A stretch of DNA of 64,000 nucleotides from positions 22,252,142 through 22,316,141 of the forward strand of contig OZ034975.1 in assembly GCA_964030785.1 (NCBI GenBank), in the 5' to 3' direction. Of the stretch, positions 10,478-21,872 are shown one piece after another (within the stretch, counting starts at the first letter, position 1; the number at the start of each line of letters is the position of its first letter). The notes below the pieces were generated by a model. The model did not search any database, was not told the DNA's origin, and worked only from the letters and a program-made list of their open reading frames with translations. Made by a program: the position numbers and the translations under genes. The stretch comes from Siderastrea siderea. Lineage: Eukaryota > Cnidaria > Anthozoa > Scleractinia > Rhizangiidae.

Positions 10478-10897
10478 TTGCTGAAGAAATATGACATGCT
10501 TGAAAGGAAAAATTGTACGACTGTTAGAGATTCACTTGACAAATCTGAAAGTAAATGTCATGGTTGTGGAGGGCTGGGACATCAGGTTAGAGACTGCCCC
10601 AAAGGTTATAACAAAGATCCGCTAACCACACAACAATGCTTTAAATGTAAACAACTTGGTCATTTTAGAAGAGACTGCCCTTTCAAAACTAGCAGTAGAA
10701 AAACAAAACCAACCTTTGTTTCTGGTACAATCAGCAAACAAAATGAATCAAAACCCAGAATGCCATATCACCCAACACTTACACTACCTAAAATGATTGG
10801 TATGCTGGACAGTTTTGATCCGCATAAAACTCCAAATTATGTTGCACTTAAAGCTAACAATTTGGTACCCCCAAAAGACAAAATAGCAGTCGGATGA
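10478..10897 (+). pseudogene. double zinc-knuckle (CCHC) protein segment
   Basis: A 139-codon open stretch contains two classic CCHC knuckles, CHGCGGLGHQVRDCP and CFKCKQLGHFRRDCP, followed by a basic Ser/Lys linker. Such knuckles bind single-stranded nucleic acid. The frame stops at 10895-10897, but shifting by one base leads straight into a YqaJ nuclease domain (KFRKGKINGSK). The two were probably one protein. It could instead be a retroelement gag, but the YqaJ continuation argues against that. Confidence 0.55.
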
Positions 10898-11461
10898 ATG
10901 GTTCAAGTTTAGGAAAGGTAAAATTAATGGAAGCAAGCCCATCATGGAAAGCTACTGGAGCAGCTTCAAACAAGGAAAAGACGCCACAAATAACTCAGAA
11001 ATCTTCAACGAAGATCAGTTGTCTATGAAGTGGGGATCTATGTGTGAGAATAGTGGCCTGGTAACATATATTTCCAAGTTCCTTTCTAAGAAATATCCAA
11101 AAAGCAAAGTTAGTTAGACTGGGGTCCACATAATAAAAGATGACAATGGAATTCCATGGCTAGCTCCCTCCCCTCATGGGTTGGTGGATATTGGAACAGA
11201 AACCAATAGTCAAGGTGCTGTAAAAATTAAATGCCCATTCATGGCAGGCAACCATTTCCATACAGAAATGTTTGTGTTTATCACATTCCCCAATTAACGC
11301 TAGAAATGTATTGTACGAACACAAGGTGGTGTCATTATGTAGTGTGGACTCCAGTCGGTTATAACATATACCTTGTTAAAAGGGATGACGAGTACATAGC
11401 TGATTTGCTCAATTATTTGAAGGCCTTTTGGAATTCTGCAAATGAGGATGATGGTAGATGA
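10898..11461 (+). pseudogene. YqaJ-like exonuclease (viral-recombinase fold), degenerate
   Basis: The frame after the zinc knuckles reads WFKFRKGKINGSK, then MKWGSMCENSGL, a TAG near 11115, PWLAPSPHGLVD and AVKIKCPF. These follow the YqaJ order: an RxxxxTAS-like helix, the active-site Glu region, GxxPDGLV, and the ExKCP motif. After a frameshift, 11231-11461 reads HIPQLTLEMYCTNTRWCHYVVWTPVG, the usual QLQxEMxxTxxxWCDFVVWTP strand. YqaJ domains are lambda-exonuclease-like 5'-3' DNA exonucleases. At least one stop and one frameshift make it a pseudogene. Confidence 0.7.
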
Positions 11462-11513
11462 TGAAGATGTAGAGGTTGTCAAGAAAAAGCATGGAAGTGC
11501 AAACTGAATCCTT

Positions 11514-11867
11514 GTGAAATTAGACTTCAAATTTTTGTATCATCCTTTTAGACGCCAAATTCAGCAACATAGCAAATCTGGTAAGGGAATGAGTGTTCTA
11601 GAAAACTGTTTTAAATTCCGAGAGGATAGGAAATTTTTAGAAAGCAAACGACGACTGTGGAAATGGCTGCGTGATGAAATTGACAATGGTCACATCTATT
11701 ATCCATTTGGCCGATTAGCTTCCATAATAGGAATATTTTTTCGACTTATAGAAAATAGTAATGAGCGTTTCACATTAAACTTTAGAATAACAGAGAACAT
11801 AGCCACTGTCTACACTTTAGCACTCCAAAAACACACAGGCAGAAGGACTAAACACCATGTTATCTAA
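11514..11867 (+). other. unrecognised open stretch, 117 codons
   Basis: An uninterrupted frame, rich in Lys, Arg, Phe and Trp, follows the YqaJ remnant on the same strand. No motif is recognised. It may be the C-terminal continuation of that gene in another frame, or an incidental frame. Confidence 0.25.
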
Positions 11868-12270
11868 CCAATTACTGATGATGCCATATTATCAGAGCAT
11901 GTGTCAGCTGACCAGAAATATAAAATCAGTTCTGTTGTTAAATTCGAGGGTTTGCATAACTTTCGAGAATAATTTCTCCCAACCCCTCGAGTGTTTATAT
12001 TAGGCTATACAAACACAAGAAAAACGTTTTCTGTTGCTTTTATAAAATAACTTTAGTCCTCAACCGTGTTTACACACTCTCATGCAAACACACTTCGCAC
12101 ACGTAGTATCTTAGCTACTTTATAACAATTAATTTTTATTATAATTATGACTTACTAACTAGGGAATTTCCTGTGCTATTAATGTTGCTTTATTCATGGT
12201 ACAAGCTGTCTTAAACAGCAAAATTGCTAGGATATTAATCAAAACACCTACTTTCAATTCAAAATGTAAA

Positions 12271-12429
12271 TGTTGTGGTTCAAATTTTTCTTTGGTTTGA
12301 AAATTTTCATACCAGTTTAATTTTTATTTTCCTCTGTCTTAGATTATGGTAATTAATGTGAGACAAAGGAAAATAAAAAATAAACTGGTTTGAAAATTTT
12401 CAGATCAAAGAAAAATTTACACCACAACA
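12271..12429. mobile_element. palindromic MITE, family 1 copy A
   Basis: The left arm starts tgttgtggttcaaatttttc and the right arm is its near-perfect reverse complement ending accacaaca. Arms are about 75 bp, with only a short central spacer (gattatggtaattaatg). It has no coding capacity. A diverged relative lies at 21711-21872. Confidence 0.75.
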
Positions 12430-12510
12430 TAAACATCGTAATTTAAAATGCACACGTCCTCATTTTTGAACTACAGGGTCTTATGGTGGAGCCCACGCGC
12501 TAGTGTATCA

Positions 12511-13305
12511 GCGGAGCACCATTGCTAGCAAATTTGGTAACCTATGAAGCCAAGAAATTTTGGTAGTGACGTAATAGTCACGTGACCGTCCCTCTGTACG
12601 TCCATCCGCAACACAGGGTCACCAATATGAAGTGGCGTACACTGGATATAACCCTTGCTGAATCCTGTGTTTTTGGCGCGAAATTGCATGGTGACCCGCA
12701 TTGTAGCAAAACAAGCAAAGACAACAAAAGTCAAAACCAAATTTGTTAATGGAAAAAAGTTCAAAAGAATATCCAGTTGTCTTTTTGGTGGAAGGCGAAA
12801 AGTTCAATTTCGGCAAAAAAAAAATTTGGCGATAGAGTTCAGGCGAAAAGTTCAAATTTGCCTTGTCGGTTCGGTTGCGAACTCGGTCGGCACACCGCTT
12901 GAGTTCGCAGCAATTCGCAGCGGTTTCAACGCCAAATATAGCAGAGCTAGTGCTTTTTGTTTTTTTTCTATCCACAACCATAGTTTTTACGGCGGCCCGA
13001 ACACATCTTGCCAGGAAAAACCCCAGCATTTTCATGTTGATAGGCACCTTGTCATGAAGAAAGAAATAAGTAATAACACTAACACTTCAGCTAACAATAA
13101 GTGCCCATAGCCTAGTGAACTAAGCGCCAGCTTAAGACGCCGGCGAGCCCGGTTCGAGTCCCAGCAAGAACATCATTTTTTTTCTTTTTTTAATTTAACG
13201 ACTTGAATGAGAGTATTTTCTCAAATTAATAAGTGCCAGTAAATAAAACAAAAAACAAAAACAAAAGGGGGCTCGGCTTTTAGGCTTGGCTAAAGCTATA
13301 TATTA
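12511..13305. mobile_element. non-autonomous element A (starts gcggagcacc, ends tatatatta)
   Basis: It begins gcggagcacc...gcaaatttggtaacc and ends with ctcggcttttaggcttggctaaagctatatatta. The same start and end words recur in element B directly downstream. No transposase is present. It contains a tRNA-like stretch at 13101-13173. Boundaries are inferred from the shared end sequences, and the element class is not known. Confidence 0.45.
13101..13173 (+). other. tRNA-like sequence (Pol III A and B boxes), SINE head or tRNA pseudogene
   Basis: TAGCCTAGTG at 13108-13117 fits an A box. GGTTCGAGTCC at 13151-13161 is a perfect B box. Spacing from the would-be position 1 (13101) matches a tRNA. Acceptor and T stems do not pair well, so it is not a functional tRNA. 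T-rich runs follow at 13178-13190 and could end Pol III transcription. Confidence 0.55.
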
Positions 13306-15195
13306 GCGGAGCTCGTGGAGCACCATGGGTAAGCAAATTTGGTAACCCGTTGATCCGAAAAATGTTGGTTCTGACGTCAGCGTACGTTCGCCCGCCCATA
13401 CAGACTCTGGGGGAGGGCGAGGGGAGTCCCAAGACAACCCGACCGGGGGAGGCGGAATGCAATCTTTTCGTGCAGCTGATGTAAACAATATGGCGGCTGG
13501 TTCCTGGTACGCTCAATTATCAATACGACACTCTTGGAATGAAGACTTGTAACAGTTCATCATGAAAAGAAAAAGGATTGCTTCAATCTCGATGGCGCAT
13601 ATAGAAGACATTGGAGAGCTTGAAGGCAAGAAATCCTTGTTCGAGGACATACTTGCTTTTTGCAAAGCTAAGGAGCTCTGGAAAGAGCCCGGCGACTTTC
13701 GTTTAGATTTTTAAGTCCTTCTTTCAGTTCAGTGGTAAAGTAAATTACAGATTTGATTGTGGATTTATATTGTAAAATTTGTTTAATTGAGCGACTTTAC
13801 ATGTTTAGTAAATTACGGTAATTTACTTGAAATGTTTTAAAAACTTAATTAAAATGGTTGTGAAATTACCTTGTAGTTCCCGTTTGCCAGCTTGCGAGTA
13901 ACTTCAGTCGAGGGGAAAATTGAATGCAGTTTGCTTTCCTAGGCAAACAAGTGCTTCGTATGTGAATGACATTTTATGTTTTTGAACGTTTCTTGTCCCT
14001 TTTTCTGTGTTTATTCATTAAAGGAATTTTCATTAGTAAGCAATCTGATATTAGGTTTAACTTAAGGCTTAATTACACTCAATTCCCTTTTGAACTTTAG
14101 TGCGTAATTTCCAATATTTTTTTAGAGCAATTCTAGTGGATTTTATTCCAAAAGTGGAAAACGTGACTATTCTAGACTGAGTCTGTGTTGTTTTTTCAAT
14201 GTAGGTTGTTTTTCTTCCGCAACGCATATTGGGTTGTTTTGACTAATTCGTAATTTAGTATTCAACGCCTGAAGAGTCGCTCTGTCGTCATTTTTAAGTT
14301 TGTAGTCTCAGTGTAAAGCTCCTTATGTTTTTTGTTCAGTTGTGGAATATTTTATGGTCCTTATATTGTTATATTTTTATACATTAGTTTCTTCATTTGA
14401 AGTGAATGCCATTTCTGTCCCAATTTAGCGACTAAACATAGAATCGCCGTTTCAGTGAGTGATTTCAGTACGGCATGTTTTCGTGTTTGTTTTGTTTTTC
14501 ACCGCTAAGTCATTTCAGTGCGTCTTTAGTTACAGATCGAAATGAAATCTTTATTGAAGTAACTATAAGCAGAGTATTTCTCGGCTTAAGTCTATTTTGT
14601 ATAAAATGAGACTCTAAAAGCTTCCTAAAATTACTTCAGGGTGTGTTCTTGAAAGCGCCCGACTAATACTTCGCGGTTGAAAAACTTGTGCCATTTTCTC
14701 TTGATAATTATACGTGTGCTTGAAAGTTCCCGAAAACATTTTTTGGGCAATTTTTGTCAGTAAACGGTTTGATGCCGGGAAAATATTATTTATTTTAGCA
14801 TGATAGATTGCGAGAAATGTTTCACGGTTAACAGAACTAAACAGCCAGAAGGATGTATTGGAATCAGCGACTCGTCTGCCGAGTCGCTACCGGGAGCAAC
14901 TTAAGTGGGTTTTTTTAGCAATTGTAGTTTTACAAGTACTCTTCTTGAACTTAATAAGCTAGCTTTCGAAAGAATGCTACAAGAAGAGCTGTCGGTGAAA
15001 GTCGTGCTGAAGTCTTCTCTTTGAAGAAAAATAAGCCAACTCACAGTTTCGTCAGCGGTCCGCATGTTTTCCCTTGCTGTTTTTCACCTCTTGGGGAAAA
15101 ACTGCACAACTAAAATTTCCTGTATTTTACGGGCCAATAAGCATGAAAGAGAGATGTGGAGCTCCGCTTTTAGGCTTGGCTAAATCTATATATTA
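13306..15195. mobile_element. non-autonomous element B, related ends to element A
   Basis: It starts GCGGAGCTCgtggagcacc and ends ggagctccgcttttaggcttggctaaatctatatatta. The first nine bases recur inverted near the right end (GAGCTCCGC, 15161-15169), suggesting short TIRs. The 1.9-kb interior is T-rich with no supported gene; a short open frame at 13562-13710 has no recognised domain. Confidence 0.45.
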
Positions 15196-15224
15196 TAAAG
15201 TTAAGTGGTGGTGGTGGGAGACAG

Positions 15225-15777
15225 AATAAGCATTCAAAACACAAAAATATTCAGCAACTGTTCAAGATCTCTTCCTATCGTACATACTTTTGACACTGTT
15301 GTTGAATAACAAATATTCAGCATCTGTTCTTTGCACAACACGTTGGTGACAATCAACATTTAGATCTCTTCTTATCATACGTGCTATTATGGCAAATATG
15401 ACACTGTTGTTGGATAACAAATATTCAGTATCTGTTCAGTACACAACATGTGGATGACAATCAACATTTAGATCTCTTCCTATCATACGTGCTATTATGG
15501 CAAATATAACACCGTTGTTGGATAACAAATGTTCAGTATCTGTTCAGTACACAACATGTGCAGGACAATCAACATCTAGATCTCTTCCTACCGTAGGTGC
15601 TATTGACACTGTTGTTGGATAACAAACATTCAGCAACTGCTTGGTGTACAACCTGTGCATGACAACATCTAGCCCTCTTCCTATTATACGTGCTATTATG
15701 GCAAATATAACAATGTTGTTGGATGACAAATAGTCAGCAACTGTTCAGTACACAACATGTGAATGACAATCAACATC
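15225..15777 (+). repeat. 108-bp satellite, left part
   Basis: Tandem copies of a unit containing gttgttggataacaaatattcag, acaacatgtggatgacaatc and tagatctcttcctatcatac occur. The tagatctct word recurs at 15361, 15469 and 15577, a period of 108 bp; some copies lack attatggcaaat. The array is interrupted by a PIF/Harbinger element and resumes at 20583. Confidence 0.9.
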
Positions 15778-16029
15778 TAAGGGCCTGTTCACATGGAGGT
15801 GGGGGACCCCGGGAAGGTGAGGTACCCCACCTCGGTGGGGTAACCAATCTCTCCATACAATCTCTTGCTTTCACATGTAAGGTGGGGTACCCCACCGAGG
15901 CGGGTTACCCGGTCAGCCAGGCCGGGTAACCCGCTTAGCTGGGGTGTGTTTTCGCCATGTGAAAGCTGAAGGTGGGGTAACCCGCCTAGCTGGGGTGACG
16001 TGCATCCGGGCATTTATCTTCAATTCTAA

Positions 16030-17943
16030 ATTCCGCCAAAGCCCGCAAACAACATGCTGCCAACTACTACAAGCCTGGCGAGCTTTTTCGACGAATTCAT
16101 CTGCAAAACCTCGAGAAAAACAGTTTTATTGAAGAAAATACCGAAGACGTTGACAGTGCCAGCGATAATTTAAGCGTGGATTCCGATAGTCAACCTGATC
16201 TGCTGAATCAAGCTGAAGTCTTGCCCGAATTAACAACAACAAAACCAAGAGCTTCATCAGGTCCAAACGTTCATCAGGCCAAATCTGCGAAGAAGTCAAG
16301 CAAAAAACCCCGAAAGTCAGCTCATGGACTCCGGAACGGGTAGAACTACTGCTTAAATATCTGAAAGAATACAAAGTCAGTTGCGACTTTAATGGAAAGG
16401 ATTTTCAGCAGGACCTGTCGGCAGTGTACTCTGAGATACGCCGATGCCTGGCGATTGATTATTCCGATGAATATTAAGAAAGGTTATGACCGAGTGAAAG
16501 AAAAAATCAGGAATGTCAGACAGGACTTCCGAGCGGCGGTCAACAAGGGCACAAGAAGCAGAAGTGGGCGAATCGTGCAAGAAAACTACGATCTTTTGAC
16601 TGAAATTTGGGGTGGCTCCCCAGCCACGACATCCCTTCCCTTTGGTATAGATGGGGAAACCGTGGAGGATGGAGATGACACATCAGAAATGAATGATGAA
16701 GGTATGCACCGGCCATGTCGTGTATATCATGCGGTTAAAAAGTTATGCCCAATGGACAAAATCTTTTGTTTTGGAATGATTTAACTTTTGTAGTAAAATT
16801 TTGCATTCAATTCTTGTACCCCTAATGGCAATGCAAAGGACCCTGGAATTTCAGGGGGAGAGTGTATATGGTCAAGGAACTCATAAATTCCAGGGGGTGT
16901 CACTATTTGGAATCAGATATTCCAAGGGGTTATTGTAAGATTGAGTAATTCCAGGACACAACTGTAAGGATTTGGAATATGTTCAGAAGGGCAGAGTGCT
17001 TTTCGAGTTCAGAACTCTGCTTGCATCATGGGAGGGGGGGGGAGGCATTTTGGAAATTCTGGAGGTTTGAGGGGAGGGGTAAAAAACCAACGCGAACCAT
17101 TTGGGGTATAGATGTTTTCTGGAATCGCCCATTTCAAAGGAGTTCTTGTGTAATGATAACAGGCATTTCAGGCATTTCAGGGGGATCCGATTTTAAGGTG
17201 AAGTGAATGATGATTAAGTGAAAAACAGCTGCTTTTCAATAGAGGGGAGGGGCAGATATTAAATGCAAAAGCCTATTTAAAAACAATAATTGGAAGCTTC
17301 CATTCCCATATCCATTTTTTGTAACAGGGAGACTTTTAATTTATAGATTCATCTACATGTACTTCTGATTCACCAAATTCATCCCTACTCGAAAGCCAGT
17401 CTTCAGAAACCCCACCACCAACTGCAGTGAAGAAAAAGGCTGTCATTCCAAAACTTGTTGACAACAAAAGAAAACACATGGAAAAGTCTGTCTCAGGCTC
17501 AGCGAGACCAGCTACTGATGAACGCAGCAAAAGACGTAATAATGAATAAGGAAATGTTGAAGTCTTTTCAGAGATCAACCAAGACAATGAAGGATTCAAT
17601 CTCCAAAATGACAGATTGTTTAACATCTATCGGAGATGGAATTGCCACCGGAATGAGGCTTCTTGCAAATGCCCTGGCTGGTAACCACTCGAATGCTGCT
17701 GTAAATCATCATACTCCAGCTTACCATCCTACACAGTTTAACCAGTACAGTGTAAGCGGCTTTGTAGCTCCGACTTCTTACAATGATGCAAGTTATGTTT
17801 CACTTAATATAAGGGCCTTTCAGCAGTTTAATAGAATTGGAAGTAGGCAAGCACAGCCACCAAGCACTGGGGCAGGGCCCATTCTTTCAGCTAGCCAGAC
17901 ACTGTTTGAAAATGATGGCACAAATGAGGAGCACTACACTTAA
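16030..17943 (+). pseudogene. Myb/SANT-like DNA-binding protein of the Harbinger element, two exons
   Basis: Exon 1 (about 16030-16702) encodes an acidic N-terminus. After a frameshift near 16325 it encodes SSWTPERVELLLKYLKEYK, and after another (TAA near 16476) KGYDRVKEKIRNVRQDF and LLTEIWGGSPAT, the Myb/SANT-like layout. A GT donor follows GATGAAG at 16703, and the acceptor taatttatag ends at about 17344. Exon 2 (17345-17943) has a Ser/Thr-rich start, a frameshift near 17480, then LSQAQRDQLLMNAAKD and a Gln/Asn-rich tail. In Harbinger elements this protein aids nuclear import and DNA recognition by the transposase. Confidence 0.75.
16703..17344 (+). other. intron of the Myb/SANT-like gene
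   Basis: It runs from GTATGC to TTATAG and contains several ttccaggggg words plus a G run near 17032. No gene seen. Confidence 0.5.
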
Positions 17944-19131
17944 ATGAAATTCCACTTCATATGAACAACGATGAGCTTTATTCTGTTACTGTTTAGTATA
18001 GATAAAGATGTTTACAATATAAATATCTGATTTAATTTTTACTAAGTAATAAGAAAATGAGCAACACCTTTTTGCATTCTTAAATGCATCCAAAAAATAA
18101 TGTGACTTAATTGCATTCCTTGATCAAAATTAAAATTATCATTGTTTTCTTTTGTCACTCAATACCGTGAAACACACTGAATGAATTTTAAAAAAATAAG
18201 AATGTTTAAATTTGAATCAAGCAACAGCACATACAATTATTGTAATTTATAATGAGATTATATTTTTGTATTATAATTATTATACAAAGGCAATTATTCG
18301 AATTATTATTTAATTTGAACTAATCATAACAATACGGTATAAGCTTATATTATTCATTATTATATTTTCGATCTATCTATATGTTTATGATTGTAAATAC
18401 TTCTACAATTGTATGTTTCATCAAATTAATCATGTTCAGATCATGATCTAGACATTTGGATTATCATTGAACCATTATGTCGTAATAAAAATCGAAACAA
18501 AACGGTTGTGCTCTCTTGATTATATACAGCAGCGATAGTCGAAAAGGATGTATACAGCTATTTCAAAAAAGGTTGTCAGAAGGGCGAGTGCCCATGTGGC
18601 AAAGGAGTATGGGTAGATAGCTATAGCTTACTATTCTAGCAGGTACAAATTCAGTGGTTATCCCAGCAGTCTCCGAAAAATGTGGAAATCATATTTGACC
18701 CATACTCCCTTTTTGGCAAGTATGCCACACAAAGCACATTCTGCAGAATTTTAAACTTTCCAGGAAACTGCAAAAGAAAAATTCTAAGCAAGAGAGAGGG
18801 CCTTAAAAGCCAACATGCAGAAGAAAAGTACTGGTATGAAGCTGAACTGGAATTTCCTGGGGGGGGGGGGAGCGGGTTACAAGGGGAGTATGGAAATCCT
18901 TACTGCTCAAAAGATAGATTTGACAAAATAAGGTATATAGTCCCTTTCCACTTCGCAAGGCCCGATAACAATCCATCCTGGTCCCTCAGTAAAATAAAAC
19001 TGATCCTTCAGTAGAAAAAAATCCTAAGAAAATGACTGAAACCTGGACATCTCCCGAAGAACTGAGTGAAAAAAATATGCAAGCTCTAACATTAAATCCA
19101 GGAGAGTAGAGTTGGTATGTTTGAATGCTGA
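17944..19131. other. AT-rich spacer between the two Harbinger genes
   Basis: Very AT-rich from about 18000 to 18480, then a G run (18860-18870) and an open frame (18682-19014) without known motifs. The convergent 3' ends of both genes point into this region. Confidence 0.5.
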
Positions 19132-20406
19132 TCAATGTGGAATATGTTCCCTGTAAAAACGAGTGATGGTATTCCTAGCATTGGTTCCCTCTGCAGTGTT
19201 GAAGGAATACAATCGGTCAGGAGCATTGCTGGGCTGCAATCTTTCATAGGCAAGCTGCCGAGCTATCATATCTTCTTCCACACTTGCGCCTTGTTTTTCA
19301 CAGAAATTGTGAAGAACAAAGCATGCATACACAATGTTTGGCACAAAAACCAATCCCATATCGATTCTTTTGTTAAGAATTTGCCATCTTGCTTTTAGTC
19401 TACTAAATGCACACTTTATGGGATTTCTGCCCCTTCTTAACATATTGTTAAAGATTACCTCTTCATTGTTCCTGGCATTGGCATACTCTTTCATGTAATA
19501 GGGCAGAAGAGGATAGGCTGGATCACCAATCAAAGTGACTGGTATTTTGTCACATCCAGGAAGAATTTCTTTGTAAAGCATTGGCAGTGTTTCCTCTCTC
19601 AAAAGTCTATTTATTCTTGAATTTCCAAAGACCCTTCCATCGTGCACACTTCCAGGCCATTTCACTTCTACATCAATAAACATCCCTCTCCAATCACAAA
19701 CTGCTTGTACATTTAATGTATACTTCTGTTTGTAACTAAAATAGTCATGCGGATTTTCAGAAGGCTGCATAATAGCAATATGGGTTCCGTCTATACATCC
19801 AAACCCTTGAGGAAGTCCATATTTGTTTTCCATTTCTCTCACAAGGTCAGCCATTTCTCTGTCATTCTGAGGTAATTTCATATATTGTGGCCCCATCAGC
19901 TGAGTTATAGTGGCACAGACTTTACGAACGACAGTAGAAACAGTGTTTATTGCAAGGCCAAACGTATAAGCTGCCATGGAAAGGGAGCCTTGATCTTTCA
20001 AGAAGTACAAAGTCAGAGCAAGTTGCTTTTCGACTGACAGGACATCCATACCTCGTGGGCTTCTCCCGGGTTGAAGGTAAGGACGAAGCTCGTCGGCCAG
20101 GAGCACGAATAAATCACGATCCATGCGCAGATTCTTTCTCCATTCAGACTCTGGTAGGACTCCGTTATAGAGGTTAAGCCATCACTGCTCTGTACGTCCA
20201 GGTCGTCGCCATACTCTCGCTCTATAAACTTGTCTCCTTCGCACGTGCCTCAGACGAGCTACAGCAATATTGTATTGATTTGCTGCTTCTAGGCCTATTC
20301 TCTGAAGTCGACGTCTTTCGAGGATTAAATAGGTCAACATTAAACCACATAACTGGAAAGCTGCCGCTAAAGATGCCAATGAAAGGAAAATCGCGTTTAC
20401 CGCCAT
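19132..20406 (-). pseudogene. PIF/Harbinger DDE transposase, one nonsense codon and a changed catalytic residue
   Basis: From ATG at 20406 the frame runs 424 codons to 19132 with a single TGA at 20182-20184, where family members have Trp-Trp. Downstream motifs are GCIDGTHIAI (first Asp), WPGSVHDGRVF (second Asp), GDPAYPLLPYY and NPIKCAFSRLKARW. In HARBI1-like proteins the residue before CAFGRLK is the catalytic Glu; here it is Lys. So the DDE triad appears to be DDK. Length and order are otherwise normal. The copy is young but probably inactive. Confidence 0.9.
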
Positions 20407-20582
20407 AAATGCCTTTCATCCGCCATCTTTGTTTGTGTACATGCTTAGCGACCATGCGATGGCATTTTAAACCTCACCCCATTGCTCCGGGATTGCATGT
20501 GAAGGCTAGCATTTTTTTACCACGGGTAAGCGGGGTACCTCACCTTCCCGGGGTCCCCCACCTCCATATGAACAGGCCTTAA

Positions 20583-20930
20583 ATCTTTTCCTATCATACG
20601 TACGTGCTATTGACACTGTTGTTGGATAACAAATATTCAGCAACTGTTCAGTGCACCACATGTGGATGACAATCAACATCTAGATCTCTTTCTATCATAC
20701 GTGCTATCACGGCAAATATGATACCGTTGTTGGATAACAAAATAATATTCAGCAACTGACTTCACTGTACAACACATGGATGACAATCAACATCTAGATC
20801 TCTTCCTATCATACATGCTATAATGTAATACGGCAAATATGATGCTATTGGATTACATTTAAAAATATTCAGCAACTGTTCAGAGTACAACACAGATGAC
20901 AACCAACAAATTGATGTCCTTATAATAGTA
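20583..20930 (+). repeat. 108-bp satellite, right part
   Basis: This continues the array at 15225-15777 after the Harbinger insertion: atcttttcctatcatacg, gttgttggataacaaatattcag and catctagatctctt recur about every 110 bp and become more diverged toward 20930. Confidence 0.88.
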
Positions 20931-21710
20931 TATTGGCAGCCTATTTATACAAGTAACGTTCACCACCCATGCACAGTCTGTGAACGGTTGACGTTACACC
21001 CTGACTTTCATGTTGGGTCAAACAGAACATTGAAGGTGACATTCATCCCCTCAGTCTCAACAACAAACCTTTGGTGGCTCACAAATAATTATAATATGAA
21101 GAGTCCACAGCTGCACGTTGAAAACACACTTGCCTTCACGATTTGTTGAAACCTGTCAGACAAAATGGAAAATTAGTCATTAGTCATTAACCTTGATTCA
21201 GGGCTGTCGGTAATGGCCTGGCAATTAGGTAAATCTCTGGCTACTTTTCACATTTCACCCACCTTTTAAACCATTAGTGACAGCCACGTTCATTTCAAAT
21301 TATATTATTACACCTGGACATAAATGACTATAACAGAACTGTTTAATTTATAAGTAAACAAAATTAACATTTGGCAAATAATTCTGAGCCAATGGTTTTA
21401 GCTTCATATTAATACTACTTGCCAATATTTTTCTGGACCGACATAAATATTGTCAATTGAAAGTAACTTAAATATATTTACATACCTTAAAGTAAACAAC
21501 TGGGAGTAATCTTCAAACAAATTATTAATTTTTTTTTTTTACAAAATGTACATCAAACCAGCAGAAAGTTCACAAAGTAATGTGCTCAATACAAACTGAT
21601 ATATTAAGTCATAAATTAGCAGATTGAAGAAGGCAGAATAGCCAACAAAATTATTGTTGGCTACTCAACCTTCACTCTTTTTATCTTCTTTTCATCAAAA
21701 TATATCTTAT
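20931..21710. other. no gene seen
   Basis: AT-rich unique-looking DNA between the satellite and the family 1 MITE copy. No supported open frame or repeat. Confidence 0.5.
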
Positions 21711-21872
21711 GCTTAAAATTTTTCTTTAATTTGAAAATTTACAAAATAATATATTTTGTATTTTCCTTTGTCTTAGACACGTTTTCATTTAAATTTCGAT
21801 AATCTGAAACAAAGGAAAACAAAAACTACACTGGTTTAAAATTTTCAAACCAAAGGCAATTTTTAATCAAAC
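21711..21872. mobile_element. palindromic MITE, family 1 copy B
   Basis: Arms aaaatttttctttaatttgaaaat and its reverse complement near 21835-21865, with the shared inner words ttttcctttgtcttaga and gaaacaaaggaaaa, match the element at 12271-12429. Divergence is higher. Confidence 0.65.

Larger units (their letters stand above)
15781..20579. mobile_element. complete PIF/Harbinger element with TIRs and TAA target duplication
   Basis: The left end (g)GGCCTGTTCACATGGAGGTG and the right end, read on the minus strand, (a)GGCCTGTTCATATGGAGGTG match over about 47 bp. TAA flanks both ends (15778-15780 and 20580-20582), the 3-bp TWA duplication typical of PIF/Harbinger. The flanking DNA is the same 108-bp satellite, and joining the flanks restores the unit. 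Inside are the two expected genes: a Myb/SANT-like protein (plus) and a DDE transposase (minus). Subterminal GGTGGGGTACCCCACC-type words at 15798-15990 may be binding sites. Both genes carry disabling mutations. Confidence 0.92.

Noticed and set aside
13101..13173. True tRNA gene
   Set aside because: A and B boxes are good but acceptor and T stems do not pair; better read as a SINE head or tRNA pseudogene.
15225..15777. CRISPR-like array
   Set aside because: Repeats are 108-bp contiguous units without unique spacers in a eukaryotic genome; it is a satellite.
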